A DNA stretch of 64,000 bases. It comes from Straminergon stramineum. Its lineage: Eukaryota; Streptophyta; Bryopsida; Hypnales; Calliergonaceae. Shown in pieces: positions 22,312 through 34,908 of this stretch. The translations under genes were made by a program, and so were the position numbers. Each line of letters begins with the position of its first letter. Positions within the stretch are counted from its first letter, which is position 1. The stretch is from assembly GCA_963920665.1 (NCBI GenBank), contig OY987271.1, forward strand, positions 16,929,350 through 16,993,349, read 5' to 3'. The notes under the pieces were generated by a model, which saw only the letters and a program-made list of their open reading frames with translations, ran no database searches and was not told the DNA's origin.

Positions 22312-25300
22312 ATGGCGTCGGCTGTGATCGAGCCCAGGGACGTTCCCACGTTGTCCACCATGCTGATGAATCCGGAACAGACCCACGTGGCGACGCCGAC
22401 TTGCACCGTGACTTCCAAGAAAGATGCGTCGCATCCCATGCGCGCAGTGGAGTTTCACGGCAAAATGGACATGAAGGTCAAGAGTCGACCTCGACCCATG
22501 CTCACAGATCCGGTAAGTTTACGGCCTTTTTGAATAGACACAAACCCTGATATGTTCTGTAGCTATGGCATTGGATATATAGAATATTGAACTTTGAACA
22601 TTGGAAATTGGACATTTGCACGAGTACAAATTGAACAGTGGACATTGGAATATCGGACATTGGAATGACCGGGATAGGACATTGAACATTGAATATTGGA
22701 AGTTGGGCATAGGAATTGGACATTTGCACGAGAACAAGTTGAAAACTGGACATTGGAAATTGGGCATTGAACATTGAACATTGGGCATTGGAATTTTTAT
22801 TCTTGTTCAGGCAGACGTGATTCTTCGTGTTACTACTTCTTGCATCTGTGGCTCCGACCTGCACATGTACATGGGCACCATGCCTGGCATGAAGAGCGGT
22901 GATGTGGTGGGGCATGAGTTTATGGGTGTGGTGGAAGCTGTAGGTCCTGAAGTGAAGGACATAAAAGAAGGCAAGTGAAAATCCAAGTTTCCTTTTAGAT
23001 TGACATGAATCTTGCTGAGGCACTAGAATTGAAGGCTCGAGTTGCACCTCATGTTGAGTAATGGAGAGGCTCTATTGACCATCCAATTGAACTTTGATTT
23101 GGGCTAACTGTGAAGTACTTAACCTAGTGACACGTCTTTACTCGCTTGATTTTTAGCTCAACACAAAATTTCAGATGGTGCAAGTTTCTAGATTGTTGTG
23201 GGGAATGGATCAAAGTTCACCTGTATGGTGAATGGAACCTCTCCCGTACTGTACGGTGAAAGGAGACTTTACATTAGTTCACACCGAGTCTTTCTTTTTG
23301 TGGGGTTTCATTTGATTTTGCCAACAGAGGCATCGTTCTTCACTGATACAAAATTTGGCACTTTTCGATTCATTGTGTTTCCAAAATTTGATTAATTGGA
23401 TTGGTAATGCGAGACCTTGAATCTTTGGTCCGTCAGGTGTTAAGCTTCAATCCCTTGTTTAAAGCAATCGTGCTTTTTACTGGAATGTTTGCCTCTTCAT
23501 TTTTGACGTGGCATTGGATATGACTTAGTATCGAAATGGTCAGTCAAAACCTGAATCTCTAGTCTATCAGGGTTAAAGCATGAATCTTCAAAGCAATCAT
23601 AAGTCTTCCGGGAATGTTTGACTCTTCAATTTTGATGTGACATTGGTTATGAATTAGGATTGTGTGCAGAGATTTCATATTGGTTGCAGGTTTGCGTGGT
23701 TTGTTCCTGTGAATGAAATCTGAGAATTCGGTTATTGATTGTCGTGAGCAGGTGATCGTGTTGTCAGTGCGTTTGATATTGCGTGCGGGCAGTGTTCTGC
23801 CTGCCACAGGAAAGACTTTTCTGGCTGCGATTCCACCAACCCATCCATGGAGCAAGAACTGATGTACAATGATAGGTGCGAGCAGAAATCTCACAACCTA
23901 TGGATATTCTTTCCTATGCTTGTAGATATGTATTTATATGAATTTAACTTTTCTTCTGATAGCGAAATTGGCAATCAAGGTTTCTAGTAGGGTTAAACTC
24001 GTTTAGGAATTTTTTAAATCATCGTAAAGAGAATCCTCTTCATAATTCATGAGGTCTTCCTATGGTCACAGTGACCATCCTGAGACCTGACTGTAAATCT
24101 AGAGGCTTCCAAAAGATCACTTCGACCATTGGGTGATCTTTCCACGAATCATGGTGGAGATTCTTTCTATGATGTTTTAAAATTTTCTTGAGACAGTCTT
24201 ATTTTACTTGAAACATTGTATGAGTATAAATAATTATTATAAATCCTGAATGTTAGAAGATTTGGCAATTATTTGTTCAATTCTAGTTTTAAATGTGTGG
24301 CCTTGTTCTCAAGATCCTCGTCTCCACTTACAGCAGCCTGTTATCTCACTATGTTTGCAGAACTTGTGGCATGTTTGGGTACTCCCACTTGACTGGTGGA
24401 TGGGAGGGTGGCCAAGCCGAGTATGTTCGCATTCCTTTTGGTAAAATCAATCCCCTGAATTATTCAAACTATAACTGGGTCCTGCTCGGAGCCTTTCTCA
24501 AGTATGAATTGTTTGTGAGATTATACATGGTTAGAGTGTATGTCAGTGAATCGGTGCATCCATTTTTGGCTGAATCTACGCGTAGCGCTGTTTCTTCCAT
24601 CCTGAGTTTCAAGTGATGTTGAATGCTCCTGCCAACTGTATGAACCTGAAACAAATGATTGTGAAATGGCAGCGGACTTGAATTGCTTGAAGGTGCCGGA
24701 AGATATGGATGATGAACACGCTATCCTGTTGTCTGATATTTTACCCACTGCTTGGCACGCGAATGAGTTGGGCCGGGTTGGTAAGGGAGATAACGTTGCC
24801 ATTTGGGGTAGTGGACCAGGTACATACTTATTGAACATATGACTCATAAATTTTTCATTTTTTGGTTTAGATTTTACTTAAACCACATTTTGCACGAAAG
24901 CACATTGATGAAAACGCAAATGTGGTTTACATTAAGATTATTTATTTCCTTTCATCCGGTTCTCGGTCGGCATGTCTGCATGTGAGCTCATCTGAAAATG
25001 ATTGCATGCTTGGTGACGAAATGTATTGCTTCAAAAGTGAGTATGTTCTTCAATATTTTAGTGCTCGAAGTGACTTATTATATGTAATTTTGAAGGTTGA
25101 TTATGTTGGTCATTCACCGTGTATTCAACGTTAGGTCTAGTTTCATGTTCTGAAAATGCTCCTGATTTTTGGATGCAGTTGGCATTCTGGCCGCTCAATG
25201 TGCTTTTGTGCGAGGAGCAGCTCGTGTCGTCATCATTGATGAAGTACAGTTCCGCTTGGACTTCGCAACAAAGAAAGTGAAAGGCATAGAGACTATAAAC

Positions 25301-27158
25301 TTCAAGGAGAAAAAGACTATTGATGAGCTTCGGACGTTGTTTCCTCATGGTCCAGACGTTGGCATTGATGCCGTTGGCGTCCATTACGTAGCGGTGAGTA
25401 TGACGTTTACTTGTGTTGGATAACCAGTGACCCATTTGTAACTACTCACCTGTGGTATGCATGGCTGCATTATGATTATCAGAGATATGAATGAGGTAGG
25501 GGATAATAATTTTTAGAATTTTAACCATTTGATAGGAGTGTCTTCATTGAGAGACCGTAACAAAAGCTCTAGAGAGATCTCTTTGGGCACTGAACGAGCC
25601 AAATTCTCTCGATATTAACTTTCTTTATCACTCGATGTCTTATGGTTTCTTATGAACCATTCAAAGCGGGCAACTCCATTTCCATTAAATTATCAGTGGC
25701 TATAGGCACTTAGCCAAGCCATTCTTACACCCAACTTGCGAGTTGAAGGTTAACATACTGTATGAACAGATGTGTTGCTGTTGGTAATAAATTAATAGTT
25801 AGGAGATGAGATCAGGGTTTTTGCATTCGCTACCTTATATCTAATATGCGTCATTTGCTTGACAGAATCCACTGCATAAATTTGAGGTTATGGTCGGATT
25901 GGAGACCGACAGTACTGAAGTTCTAAACGAGATTATTTATGCTGTACGCAAGGGAGGGCGTATTGGTATAGTGGGTGCTTACGCTGGTTTTGCAAAGTAA
26001 GTTAAAGTTCTAGAATTGCAAAGTAAAAACAAGTGGCTAATTAAAAGACGAAAAATGATTTTAGTTGATGCTTGTGTTGTGAATCAGTTACTCATGATCC
26101 TCATTGCACTAGTTCATGAAATCTTTAGGTATCCTCTTTCTATAATGAGGAGATTATTTAAATTCTTGGATTGTGAGACTTTTGGCCTAAATTTTCTTCA
26201 TTCACAGCCATTTCAACCTTGGAGCTTTCATGGAGAAGGGCATGTCCATGGCAGCAGGTCAAACTCCTGTACAAAAATACTGGTATGTTAAAGATTATGG
26301 TCTCATACTATTTGCAGGAAGTGTTTCTCCTGTACAGAGAACTTTTTTGGCTGTGCTTTAAGCTTCACTGTTTGTCTTTAACTGTGTGCAATTCAGCTAG
26401 AATTGTCAGCTTTTTAATTACATGGAGGAAAATTTTGACAACAATAAGCTGATGTTGGATCTAGCCTCTTCAACCTTAGTTTAATATTTCTGAATAAAAT
26501 ATTGTGACATAGTTTAATGACCTAATGCTTTAAGGAATTGCTTGTATGCATACTTGCTCACATGTACGAATCAATTGTGTACACAGGCCAACATTATTGC
26601 CGCTTGTCCAGTCTGGAGAATTGGACCCAACCACAGTCATCACGCAAATCTTGGGCCTGGGCGATGCTCCAGAGGCTTACAAACGTTTCAATGCGAAAGA
26701 TGAGGGATGGGTGAAGGTACTGGTCTCGAAGATCAATCTTGTAGGGTAGATTCATTCGTTCAATGAGAAAATTGTATTAAATTTGTGATTTTGAAGTTGA
26801 TATTTCCTAGCTTCCTGATTTCATTGTCCAATAGTGTACACACTTTTGCCATTGGGAGTAAGGGTTAACACAACTACAGATTAGGGACAAGTGTATGATG
26901 CGGAGGCTTTACTCACAAACCAAATACACTTGGAGAATTGATCTCCCCATGATTTCATTTTAATTTATTGAAAGAGTTTTATTTGGTTTGGGAATGCAGG
27001 TGTTATTGAAGCCAGAAATGGATCCTGATGTTATTACGGAAGCAGGTCCAGGCCTGAAAGAGCGTGCCCGCAACTTAGTTTCTGGTGCAGTGACGGGAAC
27101 AATCAATACCGTTCAGAACGCCACAAGCGTCATGAGCACTGATGTTAATAAGTGGTAA
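22312..27158 (+). CDS. Zn-dependent alcohol dehydrogenase, FDH-like family (MDR superfamily)
   Basis: Ten exons: 22312-22512, 22811-22970, 23752-23875, 24361-24440, 24673-24819, 25179-25393, 25866-25996, 26208-26282, 26587-26716 and 27000-27158, giving 473 aa. Catalytic zinc ligand candidates are Cys80 (CICGSDLH) and His102-Glu103 (VVGHEF). The structural zinc site is complete: Cys132, 135, 138 and 146 (C-X2-C-X2-C-X7-C). The dinucleotide site is GSGPVG at 234-239, with Asp258 ending the next strand (VVIID), which favours NAD+ over NADP+. GYSHLTGGWEGGQAEY is characteristic of the glutathione-dependent-formaldehyde-dehydrogenase-like group common in bacteria and fungi. This differs from the canonical plant class III ADH, so the substrate is uncertain. 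Extra features: about 45 residues before the fold and a 35-40 residue tail after it. Intron 2 uses a GC donor. A predicted oxidoreductase; compartment unknown. Confidence 0.9.
22565..22795. repeat. degenerate GGACATTGGAA simple-repeat tract in ADH intron 1
   Basis: Most of intron 1 consists of 10-13 bp variants of GGACATTGGAA, GAACATTGAA and GGGCATTGG. Two longer units share GGACATTTGCACGAG, near 22611 and 22718. The tract produces long open frames on the minus strand (NVQCSMFNVQ-like peptides), which are artefacts of the repeat. Confidence 0.85.
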
Positions 27159-27336
27159 GCAAGATATTTTTACTTTTTGAATATCATTTCAGAGTGTTAA
27201 TAGTGTGTGTCCAGACAGGAAGATGGTTTCTAGAATAGAATCAATCAATCAATCTTACACAGATGGAAAAAGAACCCTACCAAGGAGGTGATGAAGCCAC
27301 ATCCTCTCAATTGACAGCCATTTTCCTACTCAACTA

Positions 27337-28130
27337 CTCCCTCCGTCCCAAAATACTAGTCCTTTCTTTAGTAGTTATGAAATTATTAAGGATTTGGCAA
27401 CTTTTTTAATGCGTGTTACAATCAAACAATTCTATAGTGAATGTGCAATGTGTCCCTTTTAGAGCAAAACAAGTGGGTATGATTGTATATTACAATCAAG
27501 GAAAGATAAAAAGAAAAATAGTAAGTTGCAATAGATAGAAAGTGCCACACATAAATAAATAAGGATTTTAGAAAGAGAAGACTTCCTATGCAACTCCTTG
27601 CCCTCTTAGTGTGGTTAGATTTGTACAAAGAATTCAAAAAATTTAATGATTATTTTCAATGTCATTTTTTTTTACCCAAGAAAATTCAAATTTCTATTAA
27701 AAAAATCAATTTTTCTGACATATAAATTGGATAATGAACAAGTATTTTTTTGCTTCATTTCATAAATTGTCAAAAACAAAAGATATCATCTTCAATCTTA
27801 ACCCCTGAGCGCCCCAGTGCTCCAAATATGACCTCCCAAAAATGAAAGGATGCCATGTTTGACTATTGTAATCTTTTCAACGGTATAGTGAAATCATTTG
27901 TCTTTTCCCCTACAGCTCCAAGCATGTCTCCACTACCAATTGGTATGGTCAATTTATATGGATCTTGTTTTGGGTGACAATTTGATGAGAATGAGTTGAG
28001 AAGGGTTTGGATTTTGGTAAACATGCTCTGGGCGCTCAGGGCTTAAAATTAGTTTTGTAGTAAAGGGAACAAGTAATTTGAGATAAACAAAAAAAAACCA
28101 AAGTGAAAGTATTATAGGACGTGGAGGGAG
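27337..28130. mobile_element. Stowaway-like (Tc1/mariner) element with a nested insertion
   Basis: Left end CTCCCTCCGTCCCAAAATAC, right end ATAGGACGTGGAGGGAG, each flanked by TA (27335-27336, 28131-28132). CTCCCTCCGT ends with a TA target are the signature of Stowaway/mariner-type elements in plants. Total length is 794 bp, of which about 249 bp belong to a second element. No transposase is encoded. It lies about 180 bp after the ADH stop codon and could affect 3'-end formation. Confidence 0.82.
27798..28046. mobile_element. 249-bp TIR element nested in the Stowaway-like element
   Basis: Inverted ends: TTAACCCCTGAGCGCCC on the left and GGGCGCTCAGGGCTTAA on the right (16 of 17 bases complementary). 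The end motif resembles that of the TAACCCC elements at 5831-6477 and elsewhere. The interior is non-coding and less AT-rich than its host. Confidence 0.7.
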
Positions 28131-31100
28131 TATGTGAGTAATGGAAGTATTTGGTTGTTTAGCGGACTTGACAATCTATTTGTTTTTTCACTCGATCTAC
28201 TAGTGATTCACTGTGCTTGCTAATTCATCAATGCTGTTGAAATTTGAACTGAAATTATGCCTTGCCATGTGGCAGAGCATATATTCAAGTTTGTTCATGT
28301 GCAAACAACTCCGATTATTGCTAAATACCAGAAGTAACAGAGGAAAGCTGTACAGTACGTATTCGAGTATCAGGACAGCTAAAAGAAGTTGAAACTAGTG
28401 TAGTGTTGTGAAAGGGTTATGGCTACTTGCCGTGCCTGCATTTGCAAGCAGTCCACGTGGTATGGTAGTTGTGCGCTGATATAGTTCCCTTTTGTGCCAT
28501 AGATAGTGCACTTGAATTTTGCTGATTTAATAGCCATTTGGAGGCAGGTAATTACGCAATTCATGTAATCAGGGCTTTATGTCGATTACCTGCAGGTCTT
28601 TGCATAATATTTTGCATAGTGTAAGAAGTTTCTTGATTGAGATATATTTCTGTCGTGTAACGTGTGAAAATGATCTGATATTGAGAATATTTTCTGGACG
28701 TCTTCAGGTAAATCAGTCCATCGCAGGCAGAGTCACTAGTTTGCCCTGTTGAAAATTTTTCAATTTTTCAACACGTAAAGACAAATGTAAGAAATGAGAT
28801 GACCAATTTTATTTTTAAATGTAAAGTATGAGTTTTTTATGAATTTTTTAAGCGGTTTCCCAATTAACTCAAAGCAATGTGAAAATTATCCTAAAACTAG
28901 CCAAAAGTATATACATAATTATCATCTTACTCACCTAAAGCGATGAAAACATCTTCAAACATGGCCACAACAAGAAGGCTTGAAGAAGGCATTTTCTATG
29001 ATTAATTTGCACTCAATTGATAGAAACTTTTACTGCAATCATTATCCTATAACACCAATGCAAATACTAAATGTCTACTAGTTGAAGAATCCTTTCTTAT
29101 AAGACAAAAGTGTAGATATTCATCCTTTGGAATTTTGTGCAAAATGGGGAGGTCTTGTACAAGAAATTGCTCTCCAATGAGTGCTTTTGTTTTACTTTGA
29201 AGTAGATGATTCACATTGTATTGAAAAGCAGGATTCCACAATGACAAGCTCATCTTTCTTCCATCATCCAAGACATTGATTGTGGCCACTAATTCAACCT
29301 AATGTATCCCAAATCTCATTTTTTGAAAAAAGTCTATCATGGATTCATACAAAACTTAGATAGATCATTCCCTAGGTATTTGTGATGGATCTTTTGCATG
29401 TCATGGACTAGTTCACATTATATGGTGGTTACAAATATAGGGGCTAAAAATAGGCATCAATTAGGTCTTGTAACAATGTGAGGCCAAAAACATGGCTGAT
29501 GAATAAATTTTGTAGTTTAATTTTGTAGAAAATGAAAAAAATATTTATATGGTCAATGGATATTTGTATGGTTCAAACTTTGAAAGATAGTTTTGAATAA
29601 ATCAATCAAGATTTAAAATTTCAAGCAAAATTTGAAGGCTTCCACTTCTTAGAATTGTACCCCCAAAATCGCCACTTTTTGCTTTTGTGACTATTTATTA
29701 TTATTAGATTGATTAAATTTTCATATTTTCTTGTTGGCACTTGAAAGGAGGCTCCAACACACCAAAGAATGTGACATTTGGATCCCAAATGCAAAAGTTA
29801 TGAAGGAACAAAGTTTGGTTCTAAGTTCTAACATAGTTTCTTCCACATATTAGGTACATAATTGATTTTAGAGACATACACAAAGTGAAGATGGGGATTT
29901 AGGGTAAGTGGCGCATTTTTGGGCACCTACCTTAAGTCACCCATGTACTTGAGAAAGTTGTATATTCCAGCAATATTTTTGGGATGAATTATTATACAAT
30001 TAGGGAATTTATTTCTCTCAATTGCCCCATGTGAAATTAACCAAAATTGGACAATTAGGGGTCTAAGGGTTAAATCAAAAAGGTTGTTTTATAATAATGT
30101 TAAGCTTTGTAAAGTTGACTTACAAATATCTAAAAATTAACCTACATACTAGCTTCTACATCTCCATGACTCTAAGGAAGTTTTAAAACATTTGTACTTT
30201 TCATTAGGGAAGAAAGGATTAATTGACCAAGGTCAATTAATAATAAAGTTTTTCAATGCAATTGCTACATATCATGATAATTTGAAGATGCTATTTACTA
30301 CAAGTATAGAATTTACATATCATATGAATATGTTATGTTGTTGAGAGATATTTCAACCTATAGTATATTACTAATTTTTCTCCAACAACAATTGTATGGA
30401 AAGGTGAAATGGATGTTAGATAAATACTAGCATATTGTTTCCATTTGCAATTGAAGGGAATTTGGGGTTTAACTAATGATTCAACAACGGAATTGTGCAA
30501 TTAGAGTAATGACAACTAATCATGTATGTGTTTCATTATTATGGCAAATATACTTCCCTTAGGAACCACAAATTTCAATCTCATGATAGTACTTCAAAAG
30601 TGATGAAAAGGGTGTATTTCTATTAAGTTGGTCATTAATTCAATATATGAAGAAGTATTTAGCTATTGCTTAGGGCCCAAGCCCCTTCAACCATCTAAAG
30701 TTCAATACAACTTTACTAGCACAAAGAAATCTAAAGTTCTCTCTTTCTATATCTTAATATTTATGAAAAAAATTAAGAATATTGAAGAGGCTCAATTATT
30801 CAAAATCACAAAGAAATTTGCAAAAATGTAACTTTAGCAATTTCAAGATGATAAATTGTTACCAATTTGAACAAGATTGACAAAATGGCCTATCAACATG
30901 ATCTTCATAACCCAAATTCTCCAAATGAATCTCCCAAAACATTAGAATGCTTTTAGGTAAGAAAATAATGAAAATTTAGATGAAATAGAAGAAAATTCAA
31001 AGTTAGATTCATTCCATCTCTTTCCAATAACCCTAACCATGTTCAATGCAATTCTAAAGAGAATTAGAGTTCATTTCCTTATAACCTTAGTCCTTGCATT

Positions 31101-32170
31101 TTTGTGCATATAGGGTCATGCACATATTTACTTTTATTTCCCAACTAGTCTGAAAGATGACAAATCTTAATATAATGAGGTACTATCAAGAATGTATAAC
31201 AAGATCTTTCAACTTTGTAAGTTTTATTATTTATTTTCTTACACCAAAATAAGAGGTCAACAACTCGTCTCTTTTTATTATTTATTTTCTTACACCAAAA
31301 TAAGAGGTCAACCATTGTCTCTCTTTAGCTTCTTTCTTGGTAAACTCTAGAAATGTAGAGAATATCAAGAGATTCTATTTTCATTTAGTCTTATTGAATG
31401 AGTACATATGAATGACCCATCTATTGTTTTCCATAATTTTATAGACAAGACAAGATGCTACAAAAAAAACAAGTACAAGCCAACATACAATTGTAACAAG
31501 TTTCCATATGGTTGTATTCTTGTAAGGTGGCAACCTTTGCACAAGAAAGTATTGTTATGCATGTAACCCTTCTAAACTAAACTCAAATATTGAAAAAGAT
31601 GTAGATCACTAAAAGTAAACTTTATTAAAGCAATTTTTTCAGTGTAATAAAATATGCATAATTGTCTATGACCTTCTTCCTCTTCAACTTGATATACCAA
31701 ATTAGTCTTAAAACCTTGGCATAGCAACCCATAAATTTAGGTCCAGATTTGCATGATTCTGGGCTTCGGACGAGGCATGAGGCGACCTTAACAGGGTCAC
31801 GAGGAATAGTTGAAATCTAAAAGTCATTCACTGGAGACTTTAGAGTCTTCTGCCGCGTTACAGTGTTAACGTTATAACACAGTGATTGAGGTTTACCCAA
31901 GTCACAATGAACATGACAGAAACAACACCAACTGATCGAGAACGGCATACATCCATGAATTGGAATCAAGGCTCCCTATTCGTGGAACCCTATTTCTGCC
32001 CAAGCACAAATATAACTGTCTACTAAATCACCTGAAGAAATAAGAGAAACTGACACACACTACCAGCTCGGCAATTGGCGGCTGTGACTGATATGCGTCA
32101 ACATGGTCGCATATTAAATGAGAAGATCGAACTCTAACCAATTGACAAACACGTCCTTCGCTAGGAGAAC
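28131..32170. other. AT-rich intergenic DNA between ADH and ERD2
   Basis: About 28737-29290 carries a repeat that matches, inverted, 60470-61030. At 31223-31315 a 51-bp unit with TTACACCAAAATAAGAGGTCAA is tandemly duplicated. A TTAGGGGTCTAAGGGTTAAA motif near 30056 resembles ends of the TAACCCC elements. The last ~400 bp before the ERD2 stop are less AT-rich and probably hold its 3' UTR. No gene supported. Confidence 0.45.
28737..29290. repeat. dispersed repeat, inverted partner of 60470-61030
   Basis: Blocks matching the reverse complement of 60470-61030 in order: TTTGCCYTGTTG, AAAGACAAATGT, AAGTATGAGTTTTTTATGAA, ATCTTACTCACCTAAAG, TGGCCACAACA and ATCATCCAAGACATTGATTG. Identity is patchy with indels, so this is an old pair of an uncharacterised element. 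Confidence 0.6.
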
Positions 32171-34908
32171 CTAAGCTGGTAATTTGAGCTTCTCGTTGTT
32201 CTTCCAACTGCAAAAGGATATCCAAAAGTCATTATCCCCAAATACCAACAAAATACAGGCACATCAGCTATTGGTACATATTGATACTTAGTGGCACAAA
32301 TAGGGTCTCTTACCTTACTCGACACAAAAGTGCCTCCCCCACCAACTATCAATTATTTTAATGCTGCTTCAATTGATTGATAATTAAATACTGAACTAAC
32401 AGTGTTATAGTGCTGTAATACGGTAATGCTTTGTTTTAGTCTTTCTGGTGTACTTCAAACATTGAAATGGCATTAAAAATTGCCGTCTTAGTATTAACCC
32501 ATCAACAAAACTAAAGTAAGGGTGGGAGGGTGTATTAAAAAGTTGTACCTCCTGAAGTAATAGTAGAAGAAATCGGCGTACAAGGCCGTCTGGACAATCC
32601 CTGCAGTCCAGGCTGCAAACCAGGAAACAGATGCTCAGAAACAAGGGAAGAAACCAAATTTTTCTTTCATGCAGAAACAGAGCTGTACAAGATCCAGAAA
32701 GAAACGGATAGCCAAGTAGACTTCCAGCATACCGTGACTTCAGGTGAAAAACAAATTGAATGACCCCAATCCAGAGAAATTTCACTCACTTATCCACTGC
32801 CGGTAGTGATTTTCTGTGAGGAATCGGTAGATCCAATTGATGAGATAAAATCCACGATATGCTCTGTCAAAAGAGAAAACAGCACGGGTAAAGAAGTCAG
32901 ATTAGAATATACTTAGCAGTAGACTAAATCTGAAGTGGCTGATGCCTGGTCAAGAAATGGTAACACCAAACATGAAGGGTAAATTGTATCTGTATAAACC
33001 ACCAAGTGCCGAAGGGCTGAAAGTGAATACATCCATATCAATTGGAGTTGAAATGAACCATTTCAGAAGCTTCTAGGAAAGTTAAAAAATGTACCAATAG
33101 AGAGGAAAAATCATACCGTTCATCCATTTCGACAATAGAAATATGTTCAGTGCGAAGTTCCTAAAATGAACTATGAGCTTCTAAAGTGGACTTTCTATTT
33201 TCTTAGCTTGATTAAAGAGTTGTGATATTGAATTCGTCCATACTAGAATAAAGCAAAAACTGAAACCATTATAGGATAGAGGTCAACATAAATAACCGGA
33301 GATTATTAGAGTTCCCCTTCTAAAGTAGGGGTAGATGCATGTGGACATAGTGGCGTACCCAAGGAAGAAGACATAGTTGCCCGTAAGATTGTCGACATTT
33401 CTTGTCCTTTGTAATAACACCAATTGTGGAATAATAGCAACCGCCTCCAGCCACAAGGAGAAAGTCCACATGACCTATTCCAACAAACACAATAGATAAA
33501 AATAAGGTAGGAAATCTATTTTCATGAGTTGAAAAGTCATACATTTACAATGTAACTGTTTTCCACACAAAAACTTTGTAAGAAAGGAGATCAACTTCTA
33601 ATGAGAAACATCATAGACACTATCTCAATTAAAACTTTATCAAAGACACTTCAATGAGATACATCATAGATGCAGTACTCATGGTGTAAGGGTCATGATT
33701 GGGGCCCTGCTACTTCAAAATTTAATAATTCAAAACAGGTTCGTATCCAAATAAGACATACTAGTGCGTTAGATTCCTCTAGAAGACGGGGATATTCTAG
33801 ACTCGAGAGGAGCATCCTAGAATACTGATTTAATTTGACATTCTACATTACTTCATTATTTTCATCAAGACTTCCAACTAACGACATGCAAAACAATGGA
33901 AAGAGGTGAATCCAGTTGGCCTTCACCGTCAATAGCTGCTCACACAGAAAATTGACAGACTATTAGGTATTCACAGTCCTCAGTTGATTCGGCATACCTC
34001 CCGGAAGGTGAACCTGTTGTTGATCAAGAGAGCCAGCACAAAACACGGCAGGATCAGGAAATAGTGTCGGAATGTGTCGTTGTTCTTGTCATATGACAGG
34101 CGTACTGATTTATGGTATCTCATGTACCACACGATGGAGAATGAGGTGCCAAGAAAGATCAGCTTCATAACCGTGTTGTAGAAAGAGACATAGGTCACAA
34201 AAATGTCCAGGTAGCGAGTCGCAAATACAAGAGCATAGAGCTCCTGCGTCTTTAAAGAGATCCCTGAAAATAACACAAACGAGTCAAAACTTCATCCTAA
34301 AACATCTGTACGCGGTTTGCAGATGTTTCACATACAAAACCCTGTCATAAATAATAACCACTTCCCTTAAAGCGATTCTGGTGCATATTGAACAGACTTA
34401 AGATGGTGCCCAGTGAACTCGTAAAATACACTCCTTGTTACAATGTAGGGGTACAGTACATCTCAGGAGACACCCAGTGTTTGTCAAAGCAAGAGAAGAT
34501 TACAGCTGTGAAGATCTCCCCTGAGTTGCACTCTTTCCCAATGTAGCATCAGCAAGCATGAAAAGAGAATTACGACAAAAAGAATTATAAAAGAACACCA
34601 AATGAGATAACCAACAACAATAACTACACCATCAAAGCGGCCATGAAGCTAACATATACATTTCATGGAAAATATAAAGACAGCTCAACATGCACGAGAT
34701 CCATCCCCTACTTTGCATACCTAAAATCTCCTAAACTGCTGAAAACTCAAGCACTCTTTCGAAACCCCAGGTTCAAAACACAAGTCTCCCACCGGATTCC
34801 AAGTCCAAACGAAATACCTGCGCATGACCTAATGGTGTGAATCTTCAAGAGCAACACAATTATGCTCATCAAGTGAGTCAAATCTCCAATGAGCCTGAAG
34901 ATATTCAT
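32171..34908 (-). CDS. ERD2: ER lumen protein-retaining receptor (KDEL/HDEL receptor)
   Basis: Six exons on the minus strand: 34818-34908, 33998-34263, 33359-33474, 32790-32863, 32549-32612 and 32171-32207. The spliced frame gives 215 aa, the length I recall for plant ERD2B. The protein is seven-pass and acts in the Golgi and ER-Golgi transport, where it binds C-terminal K/HDEL of escaped ER proteins and returns them by COPI. It starts MNIFRLIGDLTHL; signal-binding residues Arg47 and Asp50 (ATRYLDIF) are present; LLQRTRNVDNLTG and ADFFYYYF are conserved; the tail SWKNNEKLKLPA matches the retrieval-type C-terminus. The start exon is short (30 codons plus one base) and the last encodes only 11 residues plus a split codon. 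Intron 5 starts GTACAACTT. A 42-bp copy of part of exon 2 lies upstream at 35188-35229. Confidence 0.96.

Noticed and set aside
22502..23047. 181-aa minus-strand frame rich in NVQCSMFN-like repeats
   Set aside because: Direct product of the GGACATTGGAA tract in ADH intron 1 and antisense to exon 2.
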